From: a virus
IMG/VR virus record: IMGVR_UViG_3300025828_003608
Span: 1 to 25,237 of that record
Strand: one strand, 5' to 3'
Length of the DNA stretch: 25,237 bases
Part shown: in pieces, positions 15,429 through 21,241 of the stretch
Layout of the letters: every line of letters begins with the position of its first letter
How positions within the stretch are numbered: the first letter of the stretch is position 1
Translations under genes and position numbers: made by a program
The notes under the pieces: generated by a model
Told to the model about the DNA's origin: nothing
The model's input: only the letters and a program-made list of their open reading frames with translations
Database searches by the model: none

Positions 15429-15548
15429 ATGAAATTTGGATTTACACCTGAAGCAGAAATTCTTAATGCCCGTTTTGCAATGATTGGATTCATTGCTGGA
15501 GTTGGGTCTTATCTTACAACAGGACAATTGATTCCAGGCATTTGGTAA
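15429..15548 (+). CDS. hli: Minimal high-light-inducible protein
   Basis: 39 residues: MKFGFTPEAEILNARFAMIG, then a glycine-rich helix end and LIPGIW. The E-x-x-N-x-R-x-A-M-x-G chlorophyll-binding signature is complete (E10 to G20), but there is almost no N-terminal extension, unlike the 67-residue hli at 14120. GGAGG (15416-15420) gives a strong Shine-Dalgarno 8 bases before the ATG. A strong terminator follows. It likely acts in the thylakoid membrane near photosystem II. Confidence 0.88.
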   Translation: MKFGFTPEAEILNARFAMIGFIAGVGSYLTTGQLIPGIW

Positions 15549-15571
15549 GTAATACTTATAGGTGACTGGAG

Positions 15572-15598
15572 AAGAGGGGTTGACTACCCCTCTTTTTT
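15572..15598 (+). terminator. Rho-independent terminator
   Basis: aagaggggt (15572-15580) pairs with acccctctt (15586-15594) around loop tgact, followed by T residues to 15598. The TTGACT formed at the loop (15580-15585) with TAAAGT 17 bases on (15603-15608) is a weak candidate promoter nested in the hairpin. Confidence 0.9.
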
Positions 15599-15616
15599 GT
15601 GGTAAAGTTAGTTCGC

Positions 15617-15623
15617 CTAAATA
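15617..15623 (+). promoter_or_regulatory. T4-late-like promoter box
   Basis: CTAAATA followed by AG lies 41 bases before the ATG of the lysozyme-like gene at 15664. It matches the form of late promoters in T4-like cyanophages (C/ATAAATA). Confidence 0.55.
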
Positions 15624-15663
15624 AGTCAACCAAAGAGTCGTACCCACTTTTGTGGTGATACGA

Positions 15664-16311
15664 ATGTCGAGTTCTATTAATTTAATGTTTCGTAAATTTT
15701 TTGCACTTCCTGTAATAGGAATTATTTCCTCTGCATGTGCTTCTGCTTATCCTAATATAAGCGAAATCAAAAATCCTCCTGCACTTATTATTGAACCAGG
15801 AGTTGGAATTGTTAATCCAGATAAAGTTTTGGAAATTGCAGTAGAAAAAAAATCCTGGAAGTGTCCAGAATGTAACGATAATGAGAAATATGTCCTTGAA
15901 AAACTTCAAGAGAAAACAAGAATCTCAGATCGTAATGCATTGGCAACGATCATGGGAAACATTAAATCAGAAAGTAACTTCATTCCCGATATTTGTGAGG
16001 GAGGTGCTAGAGTTCCTTACGATCGTTGCTATAGCGGTGGTTACGGACTCATTCAGTGGACCTCTACGAACCGTTATCTGGGGTTAGGTAAGTTCTCTAA
16101 GAAGTATGGTTATGATCCTTCCTCGCTTGAGGGTCAGACAGCATACATGATCAACGAATATACTTTCCAGAAGTATCTGCCTGAGTTTGAAGGAACTGGT
16201 AGAACAGTCAGTCAGTATATGGTTGGTGCTTACTACTGGTTGGGTTGGGGTATCAAAGGATATCGTCAACAATATGCTTATGATTACACTAAAAAATTGA
16301 TATGGTCATGA
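15664..16311 (+). CDS. Secreted phage lysozyme-like peptidoglycan hydrolase
   Basis: 215 residues from ATG 15664; in-frame GTG codons at 15652 and 15655 are possible but less likely. The N-terminus has a charged start and a hydrophobic stretch ending SACASAYP, a signal peptide or signal anchor. Residues about 82-210 resemble the phage tail lysozyme domain: ATIMGNIKSESNFIPDI with a likely catalytic Glu, GGYGLIQWTSTNRYLGL, and YMVGAYYWLGWGIKGY. It would cut peptidoglycan, as an exported endolysin or a virion lysin. The late-type promoter upstream fits a lysis or virion role. Four-base overlap with the next gene. Confidence 0.78.
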   Translation: MSSSINLMFRKFFALPVIGIISSACASAYPNISEIKNPPALIIEPGVGIVNPDKVLEIAVEKKSWKCPECNDNEKYVLEKLQEKTRISDRNALATIMGNIKSESNFIPDICEGGARVPYDRCYSGGYGLIQWTSTNRYLGLGKFSKKYGYDPSSLEGQTAYMINEYTFQKYLPEFEGTGRTVSQYMVGAYYWLGWGIKGYRQQYAYDYTKKLIWS

Positions 16312-16532
16312 CACAACTAGACTGGAGATATAGTGAAGAAAAACTAGAGCTGAGAGAACTTATCATCTCATCTCTTCTTCAAGAGTTTGGGGGTCAATTA
16401 AATGAGAATAAAGAACCTAAATACTCTAACAGATCCATTTATGAATGTGCTCATGATTGGGTCTCTCAAGGTAATAGTTCTACCTTAGGACTTTTCAAAT
16501 ACTATAAGGAAAATTATGCAAAGTCTAATTAA
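16308..16532 (+). CDS. 74-residue soluble protein, function unknown
   Basis: ATG 16308 is chosen because it overlaps the lysozyme stop (ATGA); another ATG lies two codons upstream. The chain is polar, with a predicted helix (EEKLELRELIISSLLQEFGG), a middle NKEPKYSNRSIYECAHDW and a C-terminal KYYKENYAKSN. There is no signal peptide or membrane segment and no family recognised. It lies between the lysozyme-like gene and a small membrane protein and overlaps the latter by 17 bases, so it belongs to the same operon. Confidence 0.65.
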   Translation: MTQLDWRYSEEKLELRELIISSLLQEFGGQLNENKEPKYSNRSIYECAHDWVSQGNSSTLGLFKYYKENYAKSN

Positions 16533-16767
16533 CACAATTGCTTTGTTATCTGGTTTGGTATCGCTTAGTGTAGTTGGTAGTAGTTTTTATTTGTATCTTA
16601 ATAAAGATACTCTTATTGAAGACGCAAGGGCAAAAGTAACTACTGAGGTTGCAACCGCTGTTAGAGAGGCACTGCCTGCCCTTGTAGAGTCTTTAACTCC
16701 AGATATACCAGATACTACTGGACCTGATATTCCTATTACTACTGGACCTGATATTCCAAACCTATGA
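16516..16767 (+). CDS. Small membrane-anchored protein with Pro-rich repeat tail
   Basis: 83 residues. Residues about 5-29 form one hydrophobic helix (TIALLSGLVSLSVVGSSFYLYL). An Ala-rich amphipathic helix (ARAKVTTEVATAVREALPAL) follows, and then a tail with the repeated unit TGPDIP. One helix, small size and a position next to a lysozyme-like gene would fit a pinholin, spanin or anchor, but the sequence does not prove any of these. It overlaps the previous gene by 17 bases and the next by 4. Confidence 0.6.
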   Translation: MQSLINTIALLSGLVSLSVVGSSFYLYLNKDTLIEDARAKVTTEVATAVREALPALVESLTPDIPDTTGPDIPITTGPDIPNL

Positions 16768-17432
16768 AAAAATTTTTATTTTCCCTTATGGGAATGGCAC
16801 TTATATCTTCTCCTGCATTTGCGGGTCAAGAAAAACTAATTAAAGAATTCTATAGTATGGACTCTATGGGTTGTATGTTGCTTCGAGAATGCACCAAAGA
16901 TGTCCAACAAGTCTTCAGTATCAATGATATTGCTAATGCTCATCCCAATAGTGATTACGATTTTGTTGCTGATGAGTTCAACAATATGCTCGTTTCCCTT
17001 AGTCAGGTCGGAGTTAACGTGTTTCTAGCAGACGAAAAATATTTTCCTGTTGGGCATCGTGGGGTTTATCATACAGTTGGCAATAACTTTTTTCTGAATA
17101 AGACATACATGCGTCTTCCTGGTGTTCTCATGACTGTTATGCGTCATGAAGGATGGCACGCTGCTCAAGATTGTATGGCAGGCACTATTAAAAATAGTAT
17201 GATTGCCATCATCAAACCAGAGGAAGATGTTCCTAAGATCTGGCGTGAGATCACAGAAAAGACTTATCCTAAGTTTGCTGTGCCCTGGGAAGCAGAAGCA
17301 ATGTGGGCAGGTAAGACTGAAGGTATGACTGCTAAGGCATTGAAGTCTTGTGCTACTGGTACAATGTGGTCTGATTACAAACCAACACCACTGACTGAGA
17401 AGTGGTTACGTGAGGAAGGATTTATTAAATAA
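16764..17432 (+). CDS. Secreted HExxH metallopeptidase-like protein
   Basis: 222 residues. Signal peptide MKKFLFSLMGMALISSPAFA, cut after residue 20. VMRHEGWHAAQD holds H-E-x-x-H at 128-132, and WEAEAMWAG (175-183) offers a glutamate about 45 residues later, as in gluzincin-type zinc peptidases. Cysteines at 37, 43, 137 and 196 could form disulfides in the periplasm. The family is not recognised beyond the motif. It could cleave an envelope protein or peptide cross-link at lysis. It is last in the operon that begins with the lysozyme-like gene. Confidence 0.65.
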   Translation: MKKFLFSLMGMALISSPAFAGQEKLIKEFYSMDSMGCMLLRECTKDVQQVFSINDIANAHPNSDYDFVADEFNNMLVSLSQVGVNVFLADEKYFPVGHRGVYHTVGNNFFLNKTYMRLPGVLMTVMRHEGWHAAQDCMAGTIKNSMIAIIKPEEDVPKIWREITEKTYPKFAVPWEAEAMWAGKTEGMTAKALKSCATGTMWSDYKPTPLTEKWLREEGFIK

Positions 17433-17452
17433 TTCTTAACTTAAACTTCTTA

Positions 17453-17459
17453 ATAAATA
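17453..17459 (+). promoter_or_regulatory. T4-late-like promoter box
   Basis: ATAAATA in the context taATAAATAtttt, 20 bases after the metallopeptidase stop and 112 bases before the next start. Between it and that gene lie the palindrome at 17467 and two small AT-rich hairpins. Confidence 0.45.
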
Positions 17460-17466
17460 TTTTCAT

Positions 17467-17488
17467 GTCCAAAAAAATTTTTTTGGAC
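17467..17488. repeat. Perfect 22-base palindrome (A7T7 core)
   Basis: gtcc, seven A, seven T and ggac make a perfect palindrome. It may work as a bidirectional terminator-like hairpin or as a binding site. Weaker inverted repeats follow at 17497-17513 (caaga/tcttg) and 17522-17541 (attttta/taaaaat). Confidence 0.6.
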
Positions 17489-17570
17489 TAGAAACCCAAG
17501 AAAAATTATCTTGAGATTAAAATTTTTATTATGTTAAAAATAATTTTTTGTTGGAATCTTAAAAAGTAGT

Positions 17571-17765
17571 ATGACTAAGCTAACAAGAGAAGTTTTAATT
17601 AAAACCATCGTTGCTGATGAAATGAGATTATGTGATGGTTTTGAATATACAAAACATCTTAAAAGTTTATATCACAAATGGGAACATGAATCTAGTGAAG
17701 TACTCTGTACTAAATATAATCAACTGAACTCTACAAATATATCAGTTGATTCTCTTATTCCATAA
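17571..17765 (+). CDS. 64-residue protein, function unknown
   Basis: It reads MTKLTREVLIKTIVADEMRL and continues to ISVDSLIP. Soluble, mostly helical, with HLKSLYHKWEHESSEVL in the middle. No motif or family recognised. The start has no clear Shine-Dalgarno. It lies after a 138-base AT-rich gap and 5 bases before the next ATG. Confidence 0.55.
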   Translation: MTKLTREVLIKTIVADEMRLCDGFEYTKHLKSLYHKWEHESSEVLCTKYNQLNSTNISVDSLIP

Positions 17766-17768
17766 ATA
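17762..17768 (+). promoter_or_regulatory. Possible late box at a gene junction
   Basis: ATAAATA overlaps the stop of the 64-residue gene and ends 2 bases before ATG 17771. A start about 7 bases downstream would fall within the coding sequence, so it could be chance in AT-rich DNA. Confidence 0.25.
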
Positions 17769-17770
17769 AT

Positions 17771-18109
17771 ATGAAGTCAATCATAAGATCAATGCTTCCC
17801 AAGAAAAAGAAAGATGAGCATGATGATCATGAATTTAATTGGCATGAAGAAGGAATATCCAGTTTAGTTAGACTAATTGTATTGGGTTGGACGGGTGCAA
17901 TATTAACTCTTAATTATGTTTCTATTCCTGGAATTCCTCAACAAAAAATTGATCCAACTTTTATTGCCAGCGTTTTTACTGGGACTTTAGCTACTTTTGG
18001 AGTGACTCCATCCAAATCTAGTGGTGGCAATGGTAATGGCAATGGTAATGGTAATAATACTACTAATGTAGTTGCTAAAAAAGAAGAGAAAGATTCTTCT
18101 AAAGGATAA
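17771..18109 (+). CDS. Two-helix membrane protein with GN-repeat linker, holin-like size
   Basis: 112 residues. The N-terminus is basic and then acidic/histidine-rich (PKKKKDEHDDHEFNWHEEG). Two hydrophobic segments follow (about 31-50, LVRLIVLGWTGAILTLNYV, and about 64-82, FIASVFTGTLATFGV). A flexible GNGNGNGN linker leads to a charged tail rich in K and E. Two helices plus a charged tail are compatible with a class II holin, but many small phage membrane proteins look like this. The next gene overlaps by one base (TAATG). Confidence 0.6.
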   Translation: MKSIIRSMLPKKKKDEHDDHEFNWHEEGISSLVRLIVLGWTGAILTLNYVSIPGIPQQKIDPTFIASVFTGTLATFGVTPSKSSGGNGNGNGNGNNTTNVVAKKEEKDSSKG

Positions 18110-18300
18110 TGGAAGTCGATATTAATTCTCCAGTTTGGAGTGTCATAATTCTTCTTTGTTGTGGACTTGCTTTTACACTATATTGTGTTGTCTATATATT
18201 AAGAATGGCATATATGGAGATGCAAGATGGGAGCAATGACACCACCAAGCAGGAAGAGTTGCTACAACTTCCGAGTAGTGGAGATCAACAGAGTGGTTGA
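18109..18300 (+). CDS. 63-residue single-pass membrane protein, function unknown
   Basis: Acidic start MEVDINSPVW, one strong membrane helix (about 11-33, VIILLCCGLAFTLYCVVYIL), then a polar, acidic tail ending SSGDQQSG. The start is fixed by TAATG overlap with the previous gene. Its last 74 bases overlap the nuclease gene in another frame. No family recognised; pairing with the two-helix protein upstream is inferred from position only. Confidence 0.6.
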   Translation: MEVDINSPVWSVIILLCCGLAFTLYCVVYILRMAYMEMQDGSNDTTKQEELLQLPSSGDQQSG

Positions 18301-18685
18301 TGGTGACACTATTGATGTTACTATTGACCTAGGATTTGACTTGTACAAAAAAGAACGTGTAAGAGTTGCTGGAGTTGACACTCCAGAGAAACGCACTAGA
18401 GATGAAGAAGAAAAGGCACTTGGTTATGACGCTACTAACTGGCTCAAAGAGAAACTGGAAGGTGCTGTGGCTGGTGACGATGACCTTGTTATTAGGACTG
18501 AACTTGTTGGTGGCGTCGGCAAGTATGGTCGTCTTTTGGGCTGGTTATACATTGGGGACTCAGAATTGTCCCTCAACGAACAAATGATTACTGAAGGATA
18601 TGCTTGGGCATATGACGGTGGAACAAAGCAAAAGAACTTTGAAGAACTAAGAGAAATTCGTCGTACTCATGGCACCCTTATTTAA
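18227..18685 (+). CDS. Staphylococcal-nuclease-family (thermonuclease) protein
   Basis: 152 residues. NRVVDGDTIDVTIDLG (21-36), ERVRVAGVDTPE (43-54), GKYGRLLGWLYIG (98-110) and LNEQMITEGYAWAY are the family blocks in order. The residues equal to staphylococcal nuclease D21, R35, D40, E43 and R87 are present as D27, R46, D51, E54 and R102, so an active calcium-dependent endonuclease is expected. No signal peptide, so it acts in the cytoplasm, perhaps on host DNA or RNA. GGAGA lies 7-8 bases before ATG 18227, supporting this start despite a 74-base overlap. A paralogue without these residues is encoded at 11665. Confidence 0.88.
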   Translation: MGAMTPPSRKSCYNFRVVEINRVVDGDTIDVTIDLGFDLYKKERVRVAGVDTPEKRTRDEEEKALGYDATNWLKEKLEGAVAGDDDLVIRTELVGGVGKYGRLLGWLYIGDSELSLNEQMITEGYAWAYDGGTKQKNFEELREIRRTHGTLI

Positions 18686-18704
18686 TAAAAAGTAACTATT
18701 ATTA

Positions 18705-18752
18705 ATTCTTATATTATTTTTTTGGTAAATAATATAAGAATATTATTTTTTT
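18705..18752 (+). terminator. AT-rich terminator-like hairpin
   Basis: A perfect 14-bp stem (18705-18718 with 18728-18741) closes a 9-base loop and is followed by ATTA and seven T (18746-18752). GTAAATA (18725-18731), a weak late-box match, lies in the loop and second arm. Confidence 0.65.
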
Positions 18753-18756
18753 AACC

Positions 18757-18888
18757 ATGGCAGTTGGCGCTTATAAGAAAAAAGAAACCAAAAGAAATCC
18801 AGAGAAGACATTTTTTCTCTACGTGATCTTCTATCATTTTTTTGGTGCTATTGGTAATATTTTTAAAGGAGTATTTCACCACGACTAA
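18757..18888 (+). CDS. 43-residue protein with one hydrophobic helix
   Basis: Basic N-terminal part (MAVGAYKKKETKRNPEK) followed by an aromatic hydrophobic stretch (FFLYVIFYHFFGAIGNIF) and an end KGVFHHD. Positive-inside charge suggests a cytoplasmic N-terminus. Its TAA shares a base with the next ATG (TAATG at 18886-18890), supporting real, coupled translation. No family recognised. Confidence 0.55.
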   Translation: MAVGAYKKKETKRNPEKTFFLYVIFYHFFGAIGNIFKGVFHHD

Positions 18889-19577
18889 TGCCAAACATTC
18901 CAGAGATTAAAACTCGGAAGCTTGATATACCAGAAGTTTCTACTTGGATATTTGAACCATCACAATCTTTACCACCAATAGTTCCAGTAACTACTAACAT
19001 TGGATTGCCAATAGTTGATATTCCTGGATGTGTGGAAGCTCATAGTAGCAAAAGTAAATCTAAGACTATTCAGTCAGATGACCCAAATGGTGTTCTGACT
19101 TATTGTGATGCTGGTGTTCCTTCATTCAATCCAATAGAGTTTACTCCAGAGGAAGTGATACCAACACGTCCTGCTAAACTTCCTCCATATAAAAAACCAG
19201 AGAAACCAAATCCTCCACAGCAGGTTTCTCTTCCAAAAATACCAGAAGTAAACACAGTAAATTGTTTACCCGATGAGACTTATAATGTTCAGTTAAGGAA
19301 ATGTGAGAAGAACATTATAGAAGTTCCTTCCGAACCTGATATACCTTGGCATAAAGAATACTTACCAGAACCAGGAATCGTGATTCAAACATCAGTCATT
19401 GCCGCCACTGCTGCTGGTGCGGCGATATTCGCAAAACCCATTGCAGATATAGTCCTAAAAGCAGTTAAACCAATAGTTAAAAAATTGGTTAATAAGATTG
19501 CCAAGATGCGTGGTAAGAAAGAAGTAGTTAAGTCAGTCTTCGAAAGAAGAATGGAACAAAAGCATCTTAGGGGTTGA
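18888..19577 (+). CDS. Proline-rich protein with C-terminal membrane segment
   Basis: 229 residues. About 160 residues are rich in Pro, Ile and Glu with repeated short motifs such as KIPEV, DIPEV and EPDIP, and look extended. Cysteines occur in VDIPGCVEA, LTYCDAG, VNCLPDE and LRKCEKN. Residues about 167-187 (VIQTSVIAATAAGAAIFAKP) are hydrophobic, followed by a very basic amphipathic tail (KAVKPIVKKLVNKIAKMRGKK). It could be a virion or membrane-spanning protein; the family is not recognised. Its 3' end overlaps the minus-strand gene by 11 bases, tail to tail. Confidence 0.6.
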   Translation: MPNIPEIKTRKLDIPEVSTWIFEPSQSLPPIVPVTTNIGLPIVDIPGCVEAHSSKSKSKTIQSDDPNGVLTYCDAGVPSFNPIEFTPEEVIPTRPAKLPPYKKPEKPNPPQQVSLPKIPEVNTVNCLPDETYNVQLRKCEKNIIEVPSEPDIPWHKEYLPEPGIVIQTSVIAATAAGAAIFAKPIADIVLKAVKPIVKKLVNKIAKMRGKKEVVKSVFERRMEQKHLRG

Positions 19578-20229
19578 TTTTATGTATGTGTGGATGTTCG
19601 TGCTTAGGAACTGTAGTTACGTTCTGAACCACAACATCTGCACAGACTTTATAGTAAGGACTCTTAGGGTGGAAAGTAATACCCTGCTTCATTAATTCCC
19701 CACAGTTTTTAAGTCTTGCAATCTCAAAATCTAATCTCTTATTAGCAGTGAGTTGCTTCATCATTTCTATGTTAGCAGCAGCTGCTTCTTTACATTGTGC
19801 CTGAAGTTTTTTATCTAATGGTTCAGACCAAGTAATAGAGAATCCAACTCCAAGGTTGTAATTATCTTTTTGTCCTGTTCTGATAGGAACACGATACAAC
19901 ACATCACCAGGATTATCTGGTGCTCCATCTTCATCAAAGTCTCTCATATCATATACATTATCATTATAATAAGGTTCCCAAGGTTTCTGAGCAGAGATGC
20001 TTCCAGTTACGTAAGGGGTGAAATTTCTAGTGGGACCTTGGCATTGGATTCCATTCCCGTATGTGTTGGTGATGTAAGGTCCTTGTAATACTTGTATCGC
20101 TTGATTTGTAACAGAACCACTACTATTAGCAACAGGAGCAGCGGTGGCGCTAACACCACCAACAGTTTCAGCCAAAGCTTTATGTGGCGATAGTGTTCCA
20201 AGAAGGATGACTCCTATTATTGACTGAAT
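19567..20229 (-). CDS. Secreted protein, unusual start codon
   Basis: About 220 residues if read from ATT 20229; ATA at 20220 or 20217 also possible. No ATG, GTG or TTG lies in a sensible place. An ATG at 20382 would lie deep inside the neighbouring gene and give a non-signal leader. The start of the chain, SIIGVILLGTLSPHKALAET, is signal-peptide-like. The mature part has GPYITNTYGNGIQCQGP, an aspartate-rich DMRDFDEDGAPDNPGD that may bind calcium, the strand-like NLGVGFSITWSEP, then a helical region with two cysteines, and a His-rich end KHEHPHIHK. It follows the gene at 20217 directly in a minus-strand operon. Function unknown. Confidence 0.6.
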   Translation of the reverse strand: MQSIIGVILLGTLSPHKALAETVGGVSATAAPVANSSGSVTNQAIQVLQGPYITNTYGNGIQCQGPTRNFTPYVTGSISAQKPWEPYYNDNVYDMRDFDEDGAPDNPGDVLYRVPIRTGQKDNYNLGVGFSITWSEPLDKKLQAQCKEAAAANIEMMKQLTANKRLDFEIARLKNCGELMKQGITFHPKSPYYKVCADVVVQNVTTVPKHEHPHIHKINP

Positions 20230-20633
20230 ATGGAAGTTGTATCTGTAATTGATTCTACTTCTGTGACTCTTTGAATTATTGTTTGATTGCTTAAACCAGG
20301 ACCACGGTAAGTTTCTGCAAACTGAAATGCTGCTCCTGGAGTTGTTTGTGTGAAGTTTACTTTGGTTCCTATGCCTGTCCATGTAGAATTCACTCCGTCT
20401 ATGGTTGATGTAGAAGTAGATGTAGTTGGTGACAACGCACCGTTTGCAGTGATACCAGTCCCAGATACGGAATATTGATACCCAGTGTTATAGTCCATCG
20501 AATTGATGGTCTCTGTTATTTTTGACCTTGTTTCTGTGTGGCTCGTCATACTTCCTTGACTAAAGTTAGGAACCACAGGCACTGCATAAGCAGGAGACCC
20601 AAGCAGTGCCAGAATAACAAATATCCTTTTCAT
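20217..20633 (-). CDS. Secreted beta-rich protein, function unknown
   Basis: 138 residues. Signal peptide MKRIFVILALLGSPAYA. The mature chain is rich in Thr, Ser, Gly and Asn: QGSMTSHTETRSKITETINS, GYQYSVSGTGITANG, and FAETYRGPGLSNQTIIQRVTEVESI. It shares the YSVSG and F(S)FAET/FAEN pattern with the next upstream gene (20633), so the two are probably distant duplicates. It is the middle gene of three, and its ATG meets the stop of the previous one. A virion or cell-surface role is possible; no family is named. Confidence 0.65.
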   Translation of the reverse strand: MKRIFVILALLGSPAYAVPVVPNFSQGSMTSHTETRSKITETINSMDYNTGYQYSVSGTGITANGALSPTTSTSTSTIDGVNSTWTGIGTKVNFTQTTPGAAFQFAETYRGPGLSNQTIIQRVTEVESITDTTSIFSQ

Positions 20634-21127
20634 TATCTTACAGACAGTTCTGTTACGAATTGACCTGTTGCTGAAGTACCAGCACCACCAGCAGTCAGAG
20701 TGATTGCTCCTGCGGTGTCGATGGTTCCAGCAAGTGCTCCAGCAGTTCCACCAACCTGTGTGGTAGATTCTCCATAAAGATTTGGAGTATCAATCTGACC
20801 AGCAGAGAGTGCTGTCTGTGTAGTAACTACTGTGTCACCAATAAAAGTATTCTCAGCAAAACTAAATGACTGACCGTCATTATTGATTGCATAAGAACCT
20901 GCACTTACAGTTGCAGGTGCCGTAGCAGATCCGCCTGTAAGACCACCAAGAGTAGTAACTGCGATGTTGTCTCCAGATACTGAGTAAGAAGAACCAAGTC
21001 TTGTAGACTGAACTGCTGGACCTTCTACTGTCAGTTGAACTGAAGAAGAAATTTTGCTAGTAAGATCGGCATGTGCAGGTGCCGCCATCAGTAACATTCC
21101 ACCAAGTAGAAGAGAAATTCTTTTCAT
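20633..21127 (-). CDS. Secreted beta-rich protein, first gene of minus-strand operon
   Basis: 164 residues. Signal peptide MKRISLLLGGMLLMAAPAHA. The mature chain, SSSVQLTVEGPAVQSTRLGS, SYSVSGDNIAV, FSFAENTFIGDTVVT and a Gly/Ala/Thr-rich end, looks all-beta and has no cysteine. The related part SYSVSG...FSFAE also occurs in the protein from 20217. A late-type box on the minus strand (21157-21163) lies 30 bases upstream. Export to the periplasm is inferred; the role is unknown. Confidence 0.65.
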   Translation of the reverse strand: MKRISLLLGGMLLMAAPAHADLTSKISSSVQLTVEGPAVQSTRLGSSYSVSGDNIAVTTLGGLTGGSATAPATVSAGSYAINNDGQSFSFAENTFIGDTVVTTQTALSAGQIDTPNLYGESTTQVGGTAGALAGTIDTAGAITLTAGGAGTSATGQFVTELSVR

Positions 21128-21156
21128 TACTTTTCTGTAGGGTATTTGTGTATTTG

Positions 21157-21163
21157 TATTTAT
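21157..21163 (-). promoter_or_regulatory. T4-late-like promoter box for the minus-strand operon
   Basis: ATAAATA on the minus strand, 30 bases before the ATG at 21127. It faces away from a plus-strand box at 21210, making a divergent late promoter pair. Confidence 0.55.
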
Positions 21164-21169
21164 TATAAA

Positions 21170-21216
21170 TTGACTTTAATTTTAATTTAGACTAAGATTT
21201 TTAAATGGAATAAATA
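21170..21216 (+). promoter_or_regulatory. Sigma70-like promoter plus T4-late-like box
   Basis: TTGACT (21170-21175), 17 bases, TAAGAT (21193-21198), then ATAAATA (21210-21216) 26 bases before ATG 21242. The late box is the stronger signal. Confidence 0.55.
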
Positions 21217-21241
21217 CTATATAAAGGAATTTTTTATATTG

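Noticed and set aside
20230-20382. N-terminal extension of the minus-strand gene to ATG 20382
   Set aside because: The added residues are a Ser/Asn/Arg-rich shadow of the neighbouring gene and would bury the signal-like segment.
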